Shown here one piece after another: positions 1-7,487 of a stretch of 26,527 bases of DNA. The stretch's first letter is position 1; every line of letters starts with the position of its first letter. The stretch is from contig JAGKTZ010000026.1 of assembly GCA_021153165.1 (NCBI GenBank), positions 1-26,527 on the forward strand, in the 5' to 3' direction. The notes beneath the pieces were generated by a model. It did no database searches. It was not told the DNA's origin and saw nothing but the letters and a program-made list of their open reading frames with translations. Source of the stretch: Prevotellaceae bacterium. Lineage in GTDB: Bacteria > Bacteroidota > Bacteroidia > Bacteroidales > Bacteroidaceae. The translations under genes and the position numbers were made by a program.

Positions 1-1
1 G

Positions 2-13
2 CTTTCAAAGAAC
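2..13 (-). promoter_or_regulatory. boxA-like antitermination sequence
   Basis: On the minus strand this reads GTTCTTTGAAAG, which resembles the boxA element found in rRNA leaders (for example TGTTCTTTGAAA in Bacillus). It lies about 40 nt downstream of the minus-strand promoter at 61-92. Between them is an imperfect hairpin (arms near 52-56 and 29-33, extended inward). Together these features suggest the leader of an rRNA operon transcribed leftward out of the window. The RNA genes themselves are not visible, so this is an inference. Confidence 0.5.
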
Positions 14-60
14 GCTTCTTTTTAAAGTCGCTCACCAGGGCGTTTCCTGATTAGCGAGTG

Positions 61-92
61 CAAAAGTACACACTTTTTTAATAACTGCCAAA
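61..92 (-). promoter_or_regulatory. Stable-RNA-type promoter reading off the left end
   Basis: The minus strand has TTTG (89-92), a 20-nt spacer and TACTTTTG (61-68), a full match to the Bacteroidetes -33/-7 pattern. The sequence upstream of the -33 box is very AT-rich, as in an UP element. The start region CACTCGC is shared with the tRNA-Glu promoter at 8754-8785: plus-strand positions 54-69 and 8747-8762 differ at one base in 16. No protein start follows, so it probably drives an rRNA or tRNA transcript leaving the window to the left. Confidence 0.65.
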
Positions 93-188
93 TGTTTTGG
101 AACTATTTTATCAAAAAAGTTCTATTTTCGGCAAAATCGCCCCTTTTCAGAATTATTTTGACAAACAGAGTTTGCAAAACAGCAAGAA

Positions 189-674
189 CTAAATCTTCTC
201 TTCTGCTGTCCATGACATATATGGCCGAGCAGCAAGACTTGAATTATAATACTTCCTATCTCCCGTAACCTCTTTACCCAGGAAAGATGGTTTTTCAAAA
301 TATTCATCAGAAGAATCTAACTCTACCTCTGCTACAACAAGCCCATCATTATCACCAAAGAATTCATCTACCTCGAAAACATGTCCCCCAAAAGGAATAA
401 TCCATCTCACCTTATCTATCGCACCTGGCTCACATAGTGCAAACAGAGACAACCCCTCGTCATACGTAATTTCCTTTTCAAATTCATAACGAGATAGTCC
501 ACCATCCTTAGAAGGTCCCTTAATGGTCAAGAACGCTTTCTGATCAGTAAGGCGCACCCTAACCGTACGTCCTTTTTGACTACAAATATACCCTTGCTTA
601 ATACGCACATGCGACGTTGCCAAAGATTTATAGTCACCACAAACCAAAAACTTTCTTTCAATCTCGATAGACAT
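189..674 (-). CDS. CYTH-domain protein (triphosphate tunnel metalloenzyme family)
   Basis: The 161-residue protein opens with the family signature ExExK (E4, E6, K8 in MSIEIERKFLV). In this family that signature binds metal and triphosphate inside a beta-barrel tunnel. Later paired basic and acidic strands (RVRL, FLTIKG, YEFEKEI, FEVDEFFGDN, VVAEVEL) and the end motif VTGDRKYYN also fit. Members act as inorganic triphosphatases, class IV adenylate cyclases or thiamine triphosphatases. Bacterial single-domain members of about 150-160 residues are most often triphosphatases, but the substrate cannot be read from the sequence. It is cytoplasmic, with no signal peptide. It lies downstream of prfB and a 47-residue protein gene, with a gap of 126 nt. 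A TAGTTTTG box at 751-758 could be a -7 element, but I find no matching -33 box. Confidence 0.85.
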   Translation of the reverse strand: MSIEIERKFLVCGDYKSLATSHVRIKQGYICSQKGRTVRVRLTDQKAFLTIKGPSKDGGLSRYEFEKEITYDEGLSLFALCEPGAIDKVRWIIPFGGHVFEVDEFFGDNDGLVVAEVELDSSDEYFEKPSFLGKEVTGDRKYYNSSLAARPYMSWTAEEKI

Positions 675-800
675 ACCTTATTATATATACGTGAAAAACC
701 AGCGCTAAATAATAGTCAAAACAAGATTTGACAAGGAGATGAATCCCTGCCAAAACTATTTTATCTAAGTTTCTTGCGGCGCTATCGCCACAATATAATC

Positions 801-944
801 CTAGGCGTAGAATATACTATATCCAGCAATAATCAAAACCGCCAAGAGAATCAAGGTAAAGAAGAGTCCCTTGAACACCTTTCTTGCTTGTTGTTCCTCG
901 CGCGCTTCTCTCGCTTTGATCTTCATTTGTTGTTTTTTACCCAT
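801..944 (-). CDS. Small single-pass membrane protein, 47 residues
   Basis: An ATG at 944-942 opens a frame of 47 codons ending in TAG at 803-801. The product starts MGKKQQMKIKAREAREEQQ, a strongly charged, helix-forming cytoplasmic segment. It continues as a hydrophobic stretch of about 18 residues (roughly residues 28-45) and ends at SIFYA, so it should be an inner-membrane protein with its charged tail in the cytoplasm. It lies 87 nt after prfB in the same direction, with no promoter box between, so co-transcription is likely. I do not recognise a named family. Its case rests on clean topology, a sensible position and the lack of a competing gene. The function is unknown. Confidence 0.65.
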   Translation of the reverse strand: MGKKQQMKIKAREAREEQQARKVFKGLFFTLILLAVLIIAGYSIFYA

Positions 945-1031
945 AGTATTTAGATTTAAGGTTTATATTTTTATTTAAAGACAGAGTTCTAAGAACAGAC
1001 TAATGTATAAAACCTGCCTAAACTGAGTATC

Positions 1032-2150
1032 TTACGATTGCTCCTGCTCAGAGAATTCCATCAAGTAAGCCTTGATAAAACCATCAATCTTACCATCCAT
1101 CACACCGCCGACATCACTTGTTTGATGTCCCGTACGATGATCTTTCACACGACGGTCATCAAACACATAACTGCGGATTTGACTACCCCATTCGATCTTT
1201 TTCTTTCCTGCTTCAATCTTCGCTTGTGCCGCACGACGCTTTTGCAGTTCACGATCGTAGAGTTGAGAGCGAAGCAAGCGCATAGCATTTTCACGATTTT
1301 CAAGTTGCTTACGGCTCTCTGTATTTTCAATCAAGATTTCTTCTTCCTCGCCAGTATCTGGATCTTTGTATTGGTAGCGCAGACGAACACCTGTTTCCAC
1401 CTTGTTCACATTCTGTCCACCAGCACCGCCTGAGCGGAATAAGTCCCAACTAATCTTTGACGGATCTACGTAAACCTCAATAGTATCATCCACGAGTGGT
1501 GTCACAAAGACTGAGGCAAAACTTGTCATACGCTTACCCTGCGCATTATAGGGCGACACACGCACCAAACGGTGCACACCATTCTCCGATTTCAAATAAC
1601 CATAGGCAAACTCGCCCTCGAGTTCCATAGTCATCGTCTTAATACCTGCTTCGTCCCCTTCTTGCAGATTGGAAATAGTTGTTTTATATCCATTAGCCTC
1701 GGCGTAGCGCATATACATACGCATCAACATCGAAGCCCAATCTTGACTTTCCGTACCACCTGCGCCAGAGTTGATCTTCAACACGCAACCCATAGCATCT
1801 TCTTCCTGGCGGAGCATATTTTTCAATTCAAGTGCTTCTACTGCCTCAATAGTTTTAGCATAAGCCTCATCCACTTCTTCCTCGGTCACCATTTCCTCTT
1901 TATAGAAGTCAAAGGCCAATTCCAGCTCATCAACCAAGGTTTTCACCTCCTTGTAGCCAACAATCCATTTCTCCAAGCCTTTGACCTTTTTCATTTGTTC
2001 CTCAGCTTTCTTAGCATCGTCCCAAAATCCTGGCGCCTGAGTTCGGAGTTGTTCTTCCTCTAATTGTATAATTTTAGCTTCTATATCAAGGTAGCGATTC
2101 AATGCTTCTACTCTATCCTTAGCTGCCTTGAGTTGCTCTATTGTTATCAT
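1032..2150 (-). CDS. prfB: Peptide chain release factor 2 (RF2)
   Basis: RF2 recognises UGA and UAA stop codons in the ribosomal A site and triggers peptide release. The 372-residue protein shows the class-I factor layout: an N-terminal helical domain, the block SGAGGTESQDWASML (about 128-142), the codon-recognition region with SPY at 199-201 (SPF in E. coli) and the catalytic GGQ at 244-246. The C-terminus WGSQIRSYVFDDRRVKDHRTG is typical of RF2. In many bacteria the gene needs a +1 frameshift at an early CTT-TGA. Here the matching place (codons 21-22, plus-strand 2085-2090) reads CTT GAT in frame, so no frameshift is needed. It starts 54 nt after the acyl-CoA synthetase stop, without a recognisable promoter, so it may be read from the upstream unit. 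Confidence 0.97.
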   Translation of the reverse strand: MITIEQLKAAKDRVEALNRYLDIEAKIIQLEEEQLRTQAPGFWDDAKKAEEQMKKVKGLEKWIVGYKEVKTLVDELELAFDFYKEEMVTEEEVDEAYAKTIEAVEALELKNMLRQEEDAMGCVLKINSGAGGTESQDWASMLMRMYMRYAEANGYKTTISNLQEGDEAGIKTMTMELEGEFAYGYLKSENGVHRLVRVSPYNAQGKRMTSFASVFVTPLVDDTIEVYVDPSKISWDLFRSGGAGGQNVNKVETGVRLRYQYKDPDTGEEEEILIENTESRKQLENRENAMRLLRSQLYDRELQKRRAAQAKIEAGKKKIEWGSQIRSYVFDDRRVKDHRTGHQTSDVGGVMDGKIDGFIKAYLMEFSEQEQS

Positions 2151-2204
2151 TTTTATGTTTACGTTTTATCTATACCTATATATAAATATAATATAAAGCC
2201 AGAT

Positions 2205-4019
2205 TTACTGGACTTCTGCATACATCTGCTCGATTTCCTTAGCATACTTTTCGTACACCACTCGGCGCTTCACCTTAAGTGTATTGGTCAACTCACCTTT
2301 TTCCATCGAGAAGGATTCTGGCAAGAGGACAAAGCGCTTCACCTTTTCATAATGCGCCAAATCCGCTTGAAGTTCCTCGATACTATCAGCGATAACCTTG
2401 ATAATTTCAGGATGCCTACACAAATCTGCTCTCGAAGCGTACTCGACACCATTTTCTTCAGCATATTTTTCAACTACAGCAAAGGCTGGCACAATCAGAG
2501 CCGACACAAACTTGCGTTCATTAGCCACTACGACTACAGATTCGATATATTTATCAAGCGAGAACTTTGTCTCAATCAATTGTGGTGCGATATATTTGCC
2601 ATTAGATGTCTTAAACAAGTCCTTGATACGTTCTGTCAAATAGAGTTCGCCGTCTTTCATATATCCTGCATCGCCAGTGTGGAACCATCCCTCTTCATCA
2701 ATTGCAGCACGCGTTTCTTCTTCTTTCTTATAGTATCCAGGAGTAATGGTCTTACCACGGAGGAGCACCTCATTGTTTTCTCCAAATTTAATTTCCAGTT
2801 TGTCCACCAATCTACCTACAGACCCCATAGTCACCACCTGATCATCGCGGTCACACGACACGGTAGCAGTAGATTCTGTCAGACCATATCCCACCTTGAT
2901 ATTCAAACCTGCAGCGTGTACAAAGCGTTCCACATCGGGAGAAACAGCAGCACCAGCCGTAGGGAAGAAGTTTGCACGTTCCAGACCGAGCGTCTTACGC
3001 AGAATTTGAATAATGGTGCAATTAAACAAAGCAAATTTGATGCGCATGCCCAATGGAGGAGTCAGTCCCTTCGAAGTATATTTCTCCCAGCGTTCGCCAC
3101 CCACATTCAATGCTGCACGAATCAGCACACGCATGGGCAATGGACCATTTTCCATCTTATCAAGCACTGCATGGTATACCTTTTCCCAGAAACGAGGCAC
3201 GCTACACATACATGTAGGGTGTACTTCTTGTAAAGACTTTTGCATATCTTGTGGACGAAGGTTGACCGCCAAACGTGCACCTTCTGCCAAACAAAGATAA
3301 GACCATGCACGCTCAAAGACGTGAGTAAAGGGTAAGAAGTTTAGAATAACATCCTTTTCAGAAAGATCAAGCACAGCATCATTCACACGGAGCGCTTCGA
3401 TATACATCTCGTGCGTCAGGATCACCCCCTTGCTATTACCAGTCGTACCGCTGGTATAAAGGATGTTTGCCAAATCCTGAGGATTAGCATCAGCCACTCG
3501 TTGCTTTAGTTCCGCATCAAAATCACCATTTTCGCCGAGTTTCAAGAACTCATCTAGATACATTGAGCGTGTATCGCCTTCTTTTTTGACAACAGATGAG
3601 TCAAAAATCACCACTTGCTGAAGCGTAGGGCATTGATCCGCCACTTCGCAAATCACATCATATTGCAATTGCTCACCAACAAACAGCAAACGGATTTCTG
3701 CATCATTCATCATGTACACCACTTGTGCACCACTGCTTGTAGCATAGAATGGAATTGTCACCGCTCTCACACCATACGCACCAAAGTCCACAAACAGACA
3801 TTCGGGTTTATTTTGCGAGAATGTAGCAATATTTTCTTGTACTTTTACCCCCATCGAAAGGAGTGATTTTGACATCTGGAGTACTTTGTCAGAAAACTCA
3901 CGCCATGTTATAGGTAACCATTTACCTATTCCATAGTCGCGATACTTCATTGCCACGGCATCCTGATACTTATTGGCTTGCTCGTGAATTAATTTTGAGA
4001 AATGGCTTGGATTAAGCAT
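2205..4019 (-). CDS. Long-chain acyl-CoA synthetase (AMP-forming)
   Basis: The 604-residue protein belongs to the ANL adenylate-forming superfamily and probably converts a long-chain fatty acid, ATP and CoA to acyl-CoA. Visible motifs are the nucleotide-binding A3 loop YTSGTTGNSKG (188-198), GYGLTEST, GWFHTGDAGYM and the hinge region LTERIKDLFKTSNGKYIAPQ, which ends in the usual catalytic-lysine domain. The length and the motif FTHVFERAWSY match FadD15/FAA-type ligases of Bacteroidetes rather than acetyl-CoA synthetases. There is no signal peptide, so it is cytoplasmic or peripheral to the membrane. A good promoter lies at 4044-4073. The stop codon sits in the loop of a weak CCAG/CTGG hairpin followed by an AT-rich run, which may be a poor terminator. 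Chain-length preference is not readable. Confidence 0.92.
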   Translation of the reverse strand: MLNPSHFSKLIHEQANKYQDAVAMKYRDYGIGKWLPITWREFSDKVLQMSKSLLSMGVKVQENIATFSQNKPECLFVDFGAYGVRAVTIPFYATSSGAQVVYMMNDAEIRLLFVGEQLQYDVICEVADQCPTLQQVVIFDSSVVKKEGDTRSMYLDEFLKLGENGDFDAELKQRVADANPQDLANILYTSGTTGNSKGVILTHEMYIEALRVNDAVLDLSEKDVILNFLPFTHVFERAWSYLCLAEGARLAVNLRPQDMQKSLQEVHPTCMCSVPRFWEKVYHAVLDKMENGPLPMRVLIRAALNVGGERWEKYTSKGLTPPLGMRIKFALFNCTIIQILRKTLGLERANFFPTAGAAVSPDVERFVHAAGLNIKVGYGLTESTATVSCDRDDQVVTMGSVGRLVDKLEIKFGENNEVLLRGKTITPGYYKKEEETRAAIDEEGWFHTGDAGYMKDGELYLTERIKDLFKTSNGKYIAPQLIETKFSLDKYIESVVVVANERKFVSALIVPAFAVVEKYAEENGVEYASRADLCRHPEIIKVIADSIEELQADLAHYEKVKRFVLLPESFSMEKGELTNTLKVKRRVVYEKYAKEIEQMYAEVQ

Positions 4020-4043
4020 GTGTGTATATTTATCTTAGATGTG

Positions 4044-4073
4044 CAAATATACAACAAATCCAGTAGACTACAA
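4044..4073 (-). promoter_or_regulatory. Promoter of the acyl-CoA synthetase gene
   Basis: On the minus strand TTG (4071-4073) is followed by a 19-nt spacer and TATATTTG (4044-4051), matching the Bacteroidetes consensus. The start point would be near 4037, giving a leader of under 20 nt before the ATG at 4019. Confidence 0.7.
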
Positions 4074-4297
4074 CAGTTTTTCACATTTTCTCATACCCAA
4101 ACGCAGCATTTTTTGCACAATAGACCACAAATCGTGCAATCTAAATACAAAAAGTACTTATCATTTACGATTCTGCATATATAACCATCTGCATTCATCA
4201 ATAAAGTTTAATACAATTTCAATACTGCATTTTATTACAGGAAGTAAGAACGTTTAAAATCTGAGCCACATAATAAAAAATGTCTATAGTTCTGTTT
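4074..4297. other. Intergenic stretch without a recognised gene
   Basis: This AT-rich region separates the kbl terminator from the acyl-CoA synthetase promoter. Two short plus-strand open frames cross it, but they have low-complexity AT-driven composition, no family resemblance and no promoter. I see no repeat, RNA gene or operator here. Confidence 0.5.
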
Positions 4298-4350
4298 AAA
4301 AAAGAATCCTCTTCCAGCATCCTATGATAGACATGCTGTAAGAGGACTCT
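4298..4350 (-). terminator. Strong intrinsic terminator of kbl
   Basis: The arms at 4333-4350 and 4303-4320 form an 18-position stem with one mismatch and one G-U pair, around a 12-nt loop (4321-4332). The minus strand then runs into TTTTTT (4298-4303). It begins 25 nt after the kbl stop and should end that transcript cleanly. Confidence 0.92.
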
Positions 4351-4375
4351 GAATGTATCTATTCGAAGTCTTGAA

Positions 4376-5563
4376 TTATTTCAAAACACCGAGTTCTTTA
4401 CCAACCTTAATGAAAGCAGCGATACACTTATCAAGGTGTTCGCGTTCGTGACCTGCTGAGATTTGTACACGAATACGAGCTTGATCCTTTGGCACTACTG
4501 GATAGTAGAAACCTGTCACGTAGATGCCTTCTTCTTGCATCTTTTGTGCGTAAACTTGTGAAAGCTTAGCATCGTAGAGCATCACTGCGCAAATCGCACT
4601 TTGAGTAGGTTTGATGTCAAAGCCTGCAGCGATCATCTTGTCGCGGAAGTAAGTCACATTTTCTACCAATTTATCGTGAAGTGCATTGCTTTCCTTCAAC
4701 ATCTTGAACATCTCGATAGAAGCGCCTACGATTGATGGTGCCAAAGAGTTTGAGAAGAGGTAAGGACGTGAGCGTTGACGCAACAAGTCAATGATTTCCT
4801 TGCGACCAGTGGTAAATCCACCCATAGCACCACCAAATGCCTTGCCCAATGTACCAGTGTAGATATCTACGCGATCGTAAGTGTTGTAGAATTCGCTCAC
4901 ACCATGACCTGTAGCACCAACTACGCCGGCAGAGTGGCTTTCGTCTACCATCACGAGGGCATCATACTTTTCTGCCAAGTCGCAGATCTTGTCCATAGGA
5001 GCTACGTTGCCGTCCATTGAGAATACACCGTCAGTCACGATAATGCGGAAACGTTGTTCTTGTGCTTCTTGCAAGCAGCGTTCGAGGTCTGCCATGTCAG
5101 CATTTGCATAACGGTAGCGCTTAGCTTTGCAAAGACGTACACCGTCGATGATAGATGCGTGGTTCAATGCGTCAGAGATGATAGCATCTTCTGCAGTCAA
5201 GAGGGGCTCGAATACACCACCATTTGCATCGAAGCAAGCTGCATAGAGGATAGTGTCCTCTGTCTTGAAATAGTCGGAAATGGCTGCTTCAAGCACCTTG
5301 TGCATATCTTGAGTACCGCAAATGAAGCGTACTGAAGACATACCATAGCCGCGTTGATCCATGATGTCTTGTGCGGCTTTTACCAAACGAGGGTGGTTAG
5401 ACAAACCAAGATAGTTGTTTGCGCAGAAGTTAAGTACTTCCTTGCCGTTCACTTGAATAGCGGCTTGTTGAGGACCTTCGATGAGACGTTCATTCTTGTA
5501 GAGGCCAGCTTCTTTAATGGCTTCTAACTCCTGTTGGAGATGTTGCTGAAATTTTCCGTACAT
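4376..5563 (-). CDS. kbl: Glycine C-acetyltransferase (2-amino-3-ketobutyrate CoA ligase)
   Basis: This PLP enzyme cleaves 2-amino-3-ketobutyrate with CoA to glycine and acetyl-CoA, the second step of threonine breakdown through threonine dehydrogenase. The 395-residue product aligns along its whole length with E. coli Kbl as I remember it, including VRFICGTQ, ILYAACFDANGG, DALNHASIIDGVRLCKAKRY, TDGVFSMDG and GFYYPVVPKDQARIR. The PLP lysine is K241 in TGTLGKAFGG, and D207 and H210 (VDESH) contact the cofactor. These matches separate it from the related serine palmitoyltransferase and AONS enzymes. The gene stands alone, with no tdh beside it, between an M20 peptidase gene and its own terminator. 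No convincing promoter is seen in 5564-5732: TTCCTTTG at 5630-5637 is one base off the -7 consensus and lacks a -33 box. Confidence 0.95.
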   Translation of the reverse strand: MYGKFQQHLQQELEAIKEAGLYKNERLIEGPQQAAIQVNGKEVLNFCANNYLGLSNHPRLVKAAQDIMDQRGYGMSSVRFICGTQDMHKVLEAAISDYFKTEDTILYAACFDANGGVFEPLLTAEDAIISDALNHASIIDGVRLCKAKRYRYANADMADLERCLQEAQEQRFRIIVTDGVFSMDGNVAPMDKICDLAEKYDALVMVDESHSAGVVGATGHGVSEFYNTYDRVDIYTGTLGKAFGGAMGGFTTGRKEIIDLLRQRSRPYLFSNSLAPSIVGASIEMFKMLKESNALHDKLVENVTYFRDKMIAAGFDIKPTQSAICAVMLYDAKLSQVYAQKMQEEGIYVTGFYYPVVPKDQARIRVQISAGHEREHLDKCIAAFIKVGKELGVLK

Positions 5564-5732
5564 ATTTATTCGTTTTATATAAATATAATAGATTTTTAGT
5601 TCAGAGTTCGTTCAAAGTCTTTCCTACTGCAAAGGAACGCTTTTTTTTGCAAATATCACATCTTTAAGACTGAAAATCTGTGAAAATTTGATAGCGCATG
5701 ATTATGCTTAAAAAACAAGCATTGCAGTTTGT

Positions 5733-6797
5733 CTAACCTATCAATTGCAAATAATCGGCGATTCCATCGCGAATTTCTGATAACTTAATATATTCGTCAG
5801 CCGTATGTGATCGTGCTGAATCACCTGGACCAATTTTGAGCGAAGGGAAAGGCATGAGTGCCTGGTCGCTCAGTGTGGGAGAGCCGAAGGGTATCTTACC
5901 CATCTCGGTGCACTTTTGTACCAAGGGGTGCTCTGGAGCGATGTGAGAGGAGTTTAGTCGCGTTGAGCGTGCCTTAACCTCGCTTTGCAGATTTCTGCCG
6001 ATTTCATCGAGGATTTCCTGATTTGTGTAGCACTCGTTTGATCGCACATCTATGGTAAATCGGCATTCATCGGGCACGACGTTGTGCTGTGTACCTGCCT
6101 GTATGACCGTCACACTCATTTTCACTTCACCCAATAAGGGGGAAACCTTTTCAAATCTATAGTTCTTGCACCATGCAATATCTTCCAGCGCCTTGTATAT
6201 AGCATTCACACCCTCATTGCGCGCAGCATGTCCTGCTTTGCCATGCGCCACGGCATCAATCACCATCAAACCCTTTTCTGCAATAGCAGGTTGCATGTTT
6301 GTGGGTTCGCCTACGATGGATACGTTGATTTTGGGTAAATCTGATAGCACTGATTCTATCCCGCCTTGACCAGAAACCTCTTCTTCTGCCGATGCCAAGT
6401 AGACAAGATTCCATGGCAAATCATTATCTACTTCACACAAGCGGAATACTTCGTATAATGCGACCAAGCCTCCGCCACAATCATTGCTTCCCAAACCATA
6501 GAGTACATCACCTTCAAGACTCGGCATATGTGGATCGTGCATCCAGCCCTTCACAGGACGCACTGTATCTATATGGGCATTGAGCAACAGAGTCGGACGC
6601 TCTGGCAAAAAGACAGAGGACACACACCAGACATTATTGCCCTTTCGGCATGGAGAAAAGCCATCAAGAGAAGCAATTTCTTCGATGAAATCGGCTAATT
6701 TTGTTTCTTCTCTGCTATATGAAGGAATCGCAATGATTCGCTGTAGCATTTCGATAGCTCGCTCTGCCGACTGATTAATATTAGCTGTATTGTACAT
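5733..6797 (-). CDS. M20 metallopeptidase, N-acyl-ornithine/citrulline deacetylase type
   Basis: The family has two zinc ions and removes an acyl group from an amino-acid derivative. Motifs seen are LLLNAHIDTV (zinc His and Asp), LGSNDCGGGL (bridging Asp), SAEEEVSGQGG (catalytic Glu and zinc Glu), SIVGEPTNM (zinc Glu) and GDSARSHTADEYI (final zinc His). The segment STRLNSSHIAPEHPLV is typical of the Bacteroidetes ArgE-like enzymes that act on N-acetyl- or N-succinyl-citrulline in arginine synthesis. That assignment is from memory of the family and the substrate is not proven. The open frame extends 14 codons further upstream, to 6839. I prefer the ATG at 6797 (MYNTANINQ) because the longer N-terminus, rich in Trp and Arg, does not look like part of the fold. 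No other arginine gene is nearby. Confidence 0.85.
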   Translation of the reverse strand: MYNTANINQSAERAIEMLQRIIAIPSYSREETKLADFIEEIASLDGFSPCRKGNNVWCVSSVFLPERPTLLLNAHIDTVRPVKGWMHDPHMPSLEGDVLYGLGSNDCGGGLVALYEVFRLCEVDNDLPWNLVYLASAEEEVSGQGGIESVLSDLPKINVSIVGEPTNMQPAIAEKGLMVIDAVAHGKAGHAARNEGVNAIYKALEDIAWCKNYRFEKVSPLLGEVKMSVTVIQAGTQHNVVPDECRFTIDVRSNECYTNQEILDEIGRNLQSEVKARSTRLNSSHIAPEHPLVQKCTEMGKIPFGSPTLSDQALMPFPSLKIGPGDSARSHTADEYIKLSEIRDGIADYLQLIG

Positions 6798-6975
6798 AAA
6801 ATTTGCTCTATAATGGGACCAACGCCACATTCCCGTCAAGATGGGAATATTGCAAATAGTGCAGTAGGATAATTTATTCTTACTTGCATTTACACCAGGA
6901 CGATGCGTATTCCATTATTCTTATTTATTAATTCACCACATACTCATGCAGGCGCTATGCATTGCATCCTTATAC

Positions 6976-7425
6976 TTATTTCTCAAAATACTCCCATCTA
7001 TCGTAGAAATCATTCCACTTATAATAGCCGACCATCTTACCCTTGGCATCAAACACCTCCTCGCGTTTATAGAAGTCATTCCATTTTTTATAGCCAATCA
7101 GGTTACCACGACTATCCTTGATATCCTCACGTTTGTAGAAGTCGTTGTATTTGCTTGTTGACTGCAGATTTCCGTGCGCATCCTTTGTATCTTTGCGATT
7201 GTAGAAATCGTTTTGCTTTTCCGTCTTCTGCAACCTGCCATTTCGGTCAAAATACTCCATTCTATCGTAGAAATCGTTGTATTTTTCCCAACCAATCAAC
7301 CTCCCATTCGAGTCAAAATATTCTGTACGTTTGTAGAAATCGTTCCACTTCTTAGTCATCTTTTGCGCAGAGACTGACAAAAGACTACATAGACATAAGA
7401 TAAGGATAAAATAGCGTTTCATCAT
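6976..7425 (-). CDS. Secreted protein built of 22-residue NDFY tandem repeats
   Basis: The 149-residue product has a clear Sec signal peptide (positive MMKR, hydrophobic core, cut after SVSA at about residue 20). The rest is almost wholly five tandem 22-residue units (26-47, 48-69, 70-91, 92-113, 114-135) and one partial unit (136-149). Each unit has the pattern K-[WYQ]-NDFY-x-R, then an acidic/aromatic stretch, a D-x-x-G turn and a [KR]-[LM] pair. This alternation suggests short beta-hairpins stacked as a solenoid, somewhat like YD/RHS or WG repeats, though I do not match it to a named family. There is no lipobox or anchor, so the product should be periplasmic or released. It has its own promoter at 7447-7477 immediately after recO. 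The function is unknown. Confidence 0.85.
   Translation of the reverse strand: MMKRYFILILCLCSLLSVSAQKMTKKWNDFYKRTEYFDSNGRLIGWEKYNDFYDRMEYFDRNGRLQKTEKQNDFYNRKDTKDAHGNLQSTSKYNDFYKREDIKDSRGNLIGYKKWNDFYKREEVFDAKGKMVGYYKWNDFYDRWEYFEK
6979..7350 (-). repeat. 66-bp tandem repeats inside the NDFY protein gene
   Basis: The plus-strand anchor tagaa(a/g)tc recurs at 7004, 7070, 7136, 7202, 7268 and 7334, exactly 66 nt apart. This gives five full units and a partial sixth. Units differ at many third positions and some second ones, so the array is not freshly expanded, but the anchors remain similar enough to allow slippage or unequal recombination. Confidence 0.95.
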
Positions 7426-7446
7426 AACATTTACATTTTAGTATGC

Positions 7447-7477
7447 CAAAGTTAGATATTTGGTACGAAATTACAAA
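7447..7477 (-). promoter_or_regulatory. Promoter of the NDFY-repeat gene
   Basis: The minus strand reads TTTG (7474-7477), a 19-nt spacer and TAACTTTG (7447-7454), a full consensus match. Transcription should begin near 7440, about 15 nt ahead of the ATG. It lies just past the recO stop, so the repeat gene can be expressed apart from recO. Confidence 0.8.
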
Positions 7478-7487
7478 CCGACAGCCA

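Noticed and set aside
152..175. Hairpin downstream of the CYTH gene as an intrinsic terminator
   Set aside because: The stem CAAAC/GTTTG with extensions is weak and no T-run follows on the minus strand.
2064..3233. A 389-codon plus-strand open frame opposite the acyl-CoA synthetase gene
   Set aside because: It is antisense to a well-supported gene, has no recognisable domain, and its composition (rich in Phe, His, Cys, Ser) is that of a shadow frame.
5660..5720. Possible degenerate fourth copy of the dispersed element (GTGAAAATTT near 5670-5690)
   Set aside because: Only about ten bases match and the ends do not form matching outer arms, so it is probably chance.
5695..5720. ATGCTT/AAGCAT hairpin after the M20 gene as a terminator
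   Set aside because: The T-run lies within the loop rather than after the stem, so it does not have terminator form.
6979..7350. The regular 66-bp spacing as a CRISPR array
   Set aside because: The whole array is an open, in-frame protein-coding repeat without invariant repeats and unique spacers, and no cas gene is present.
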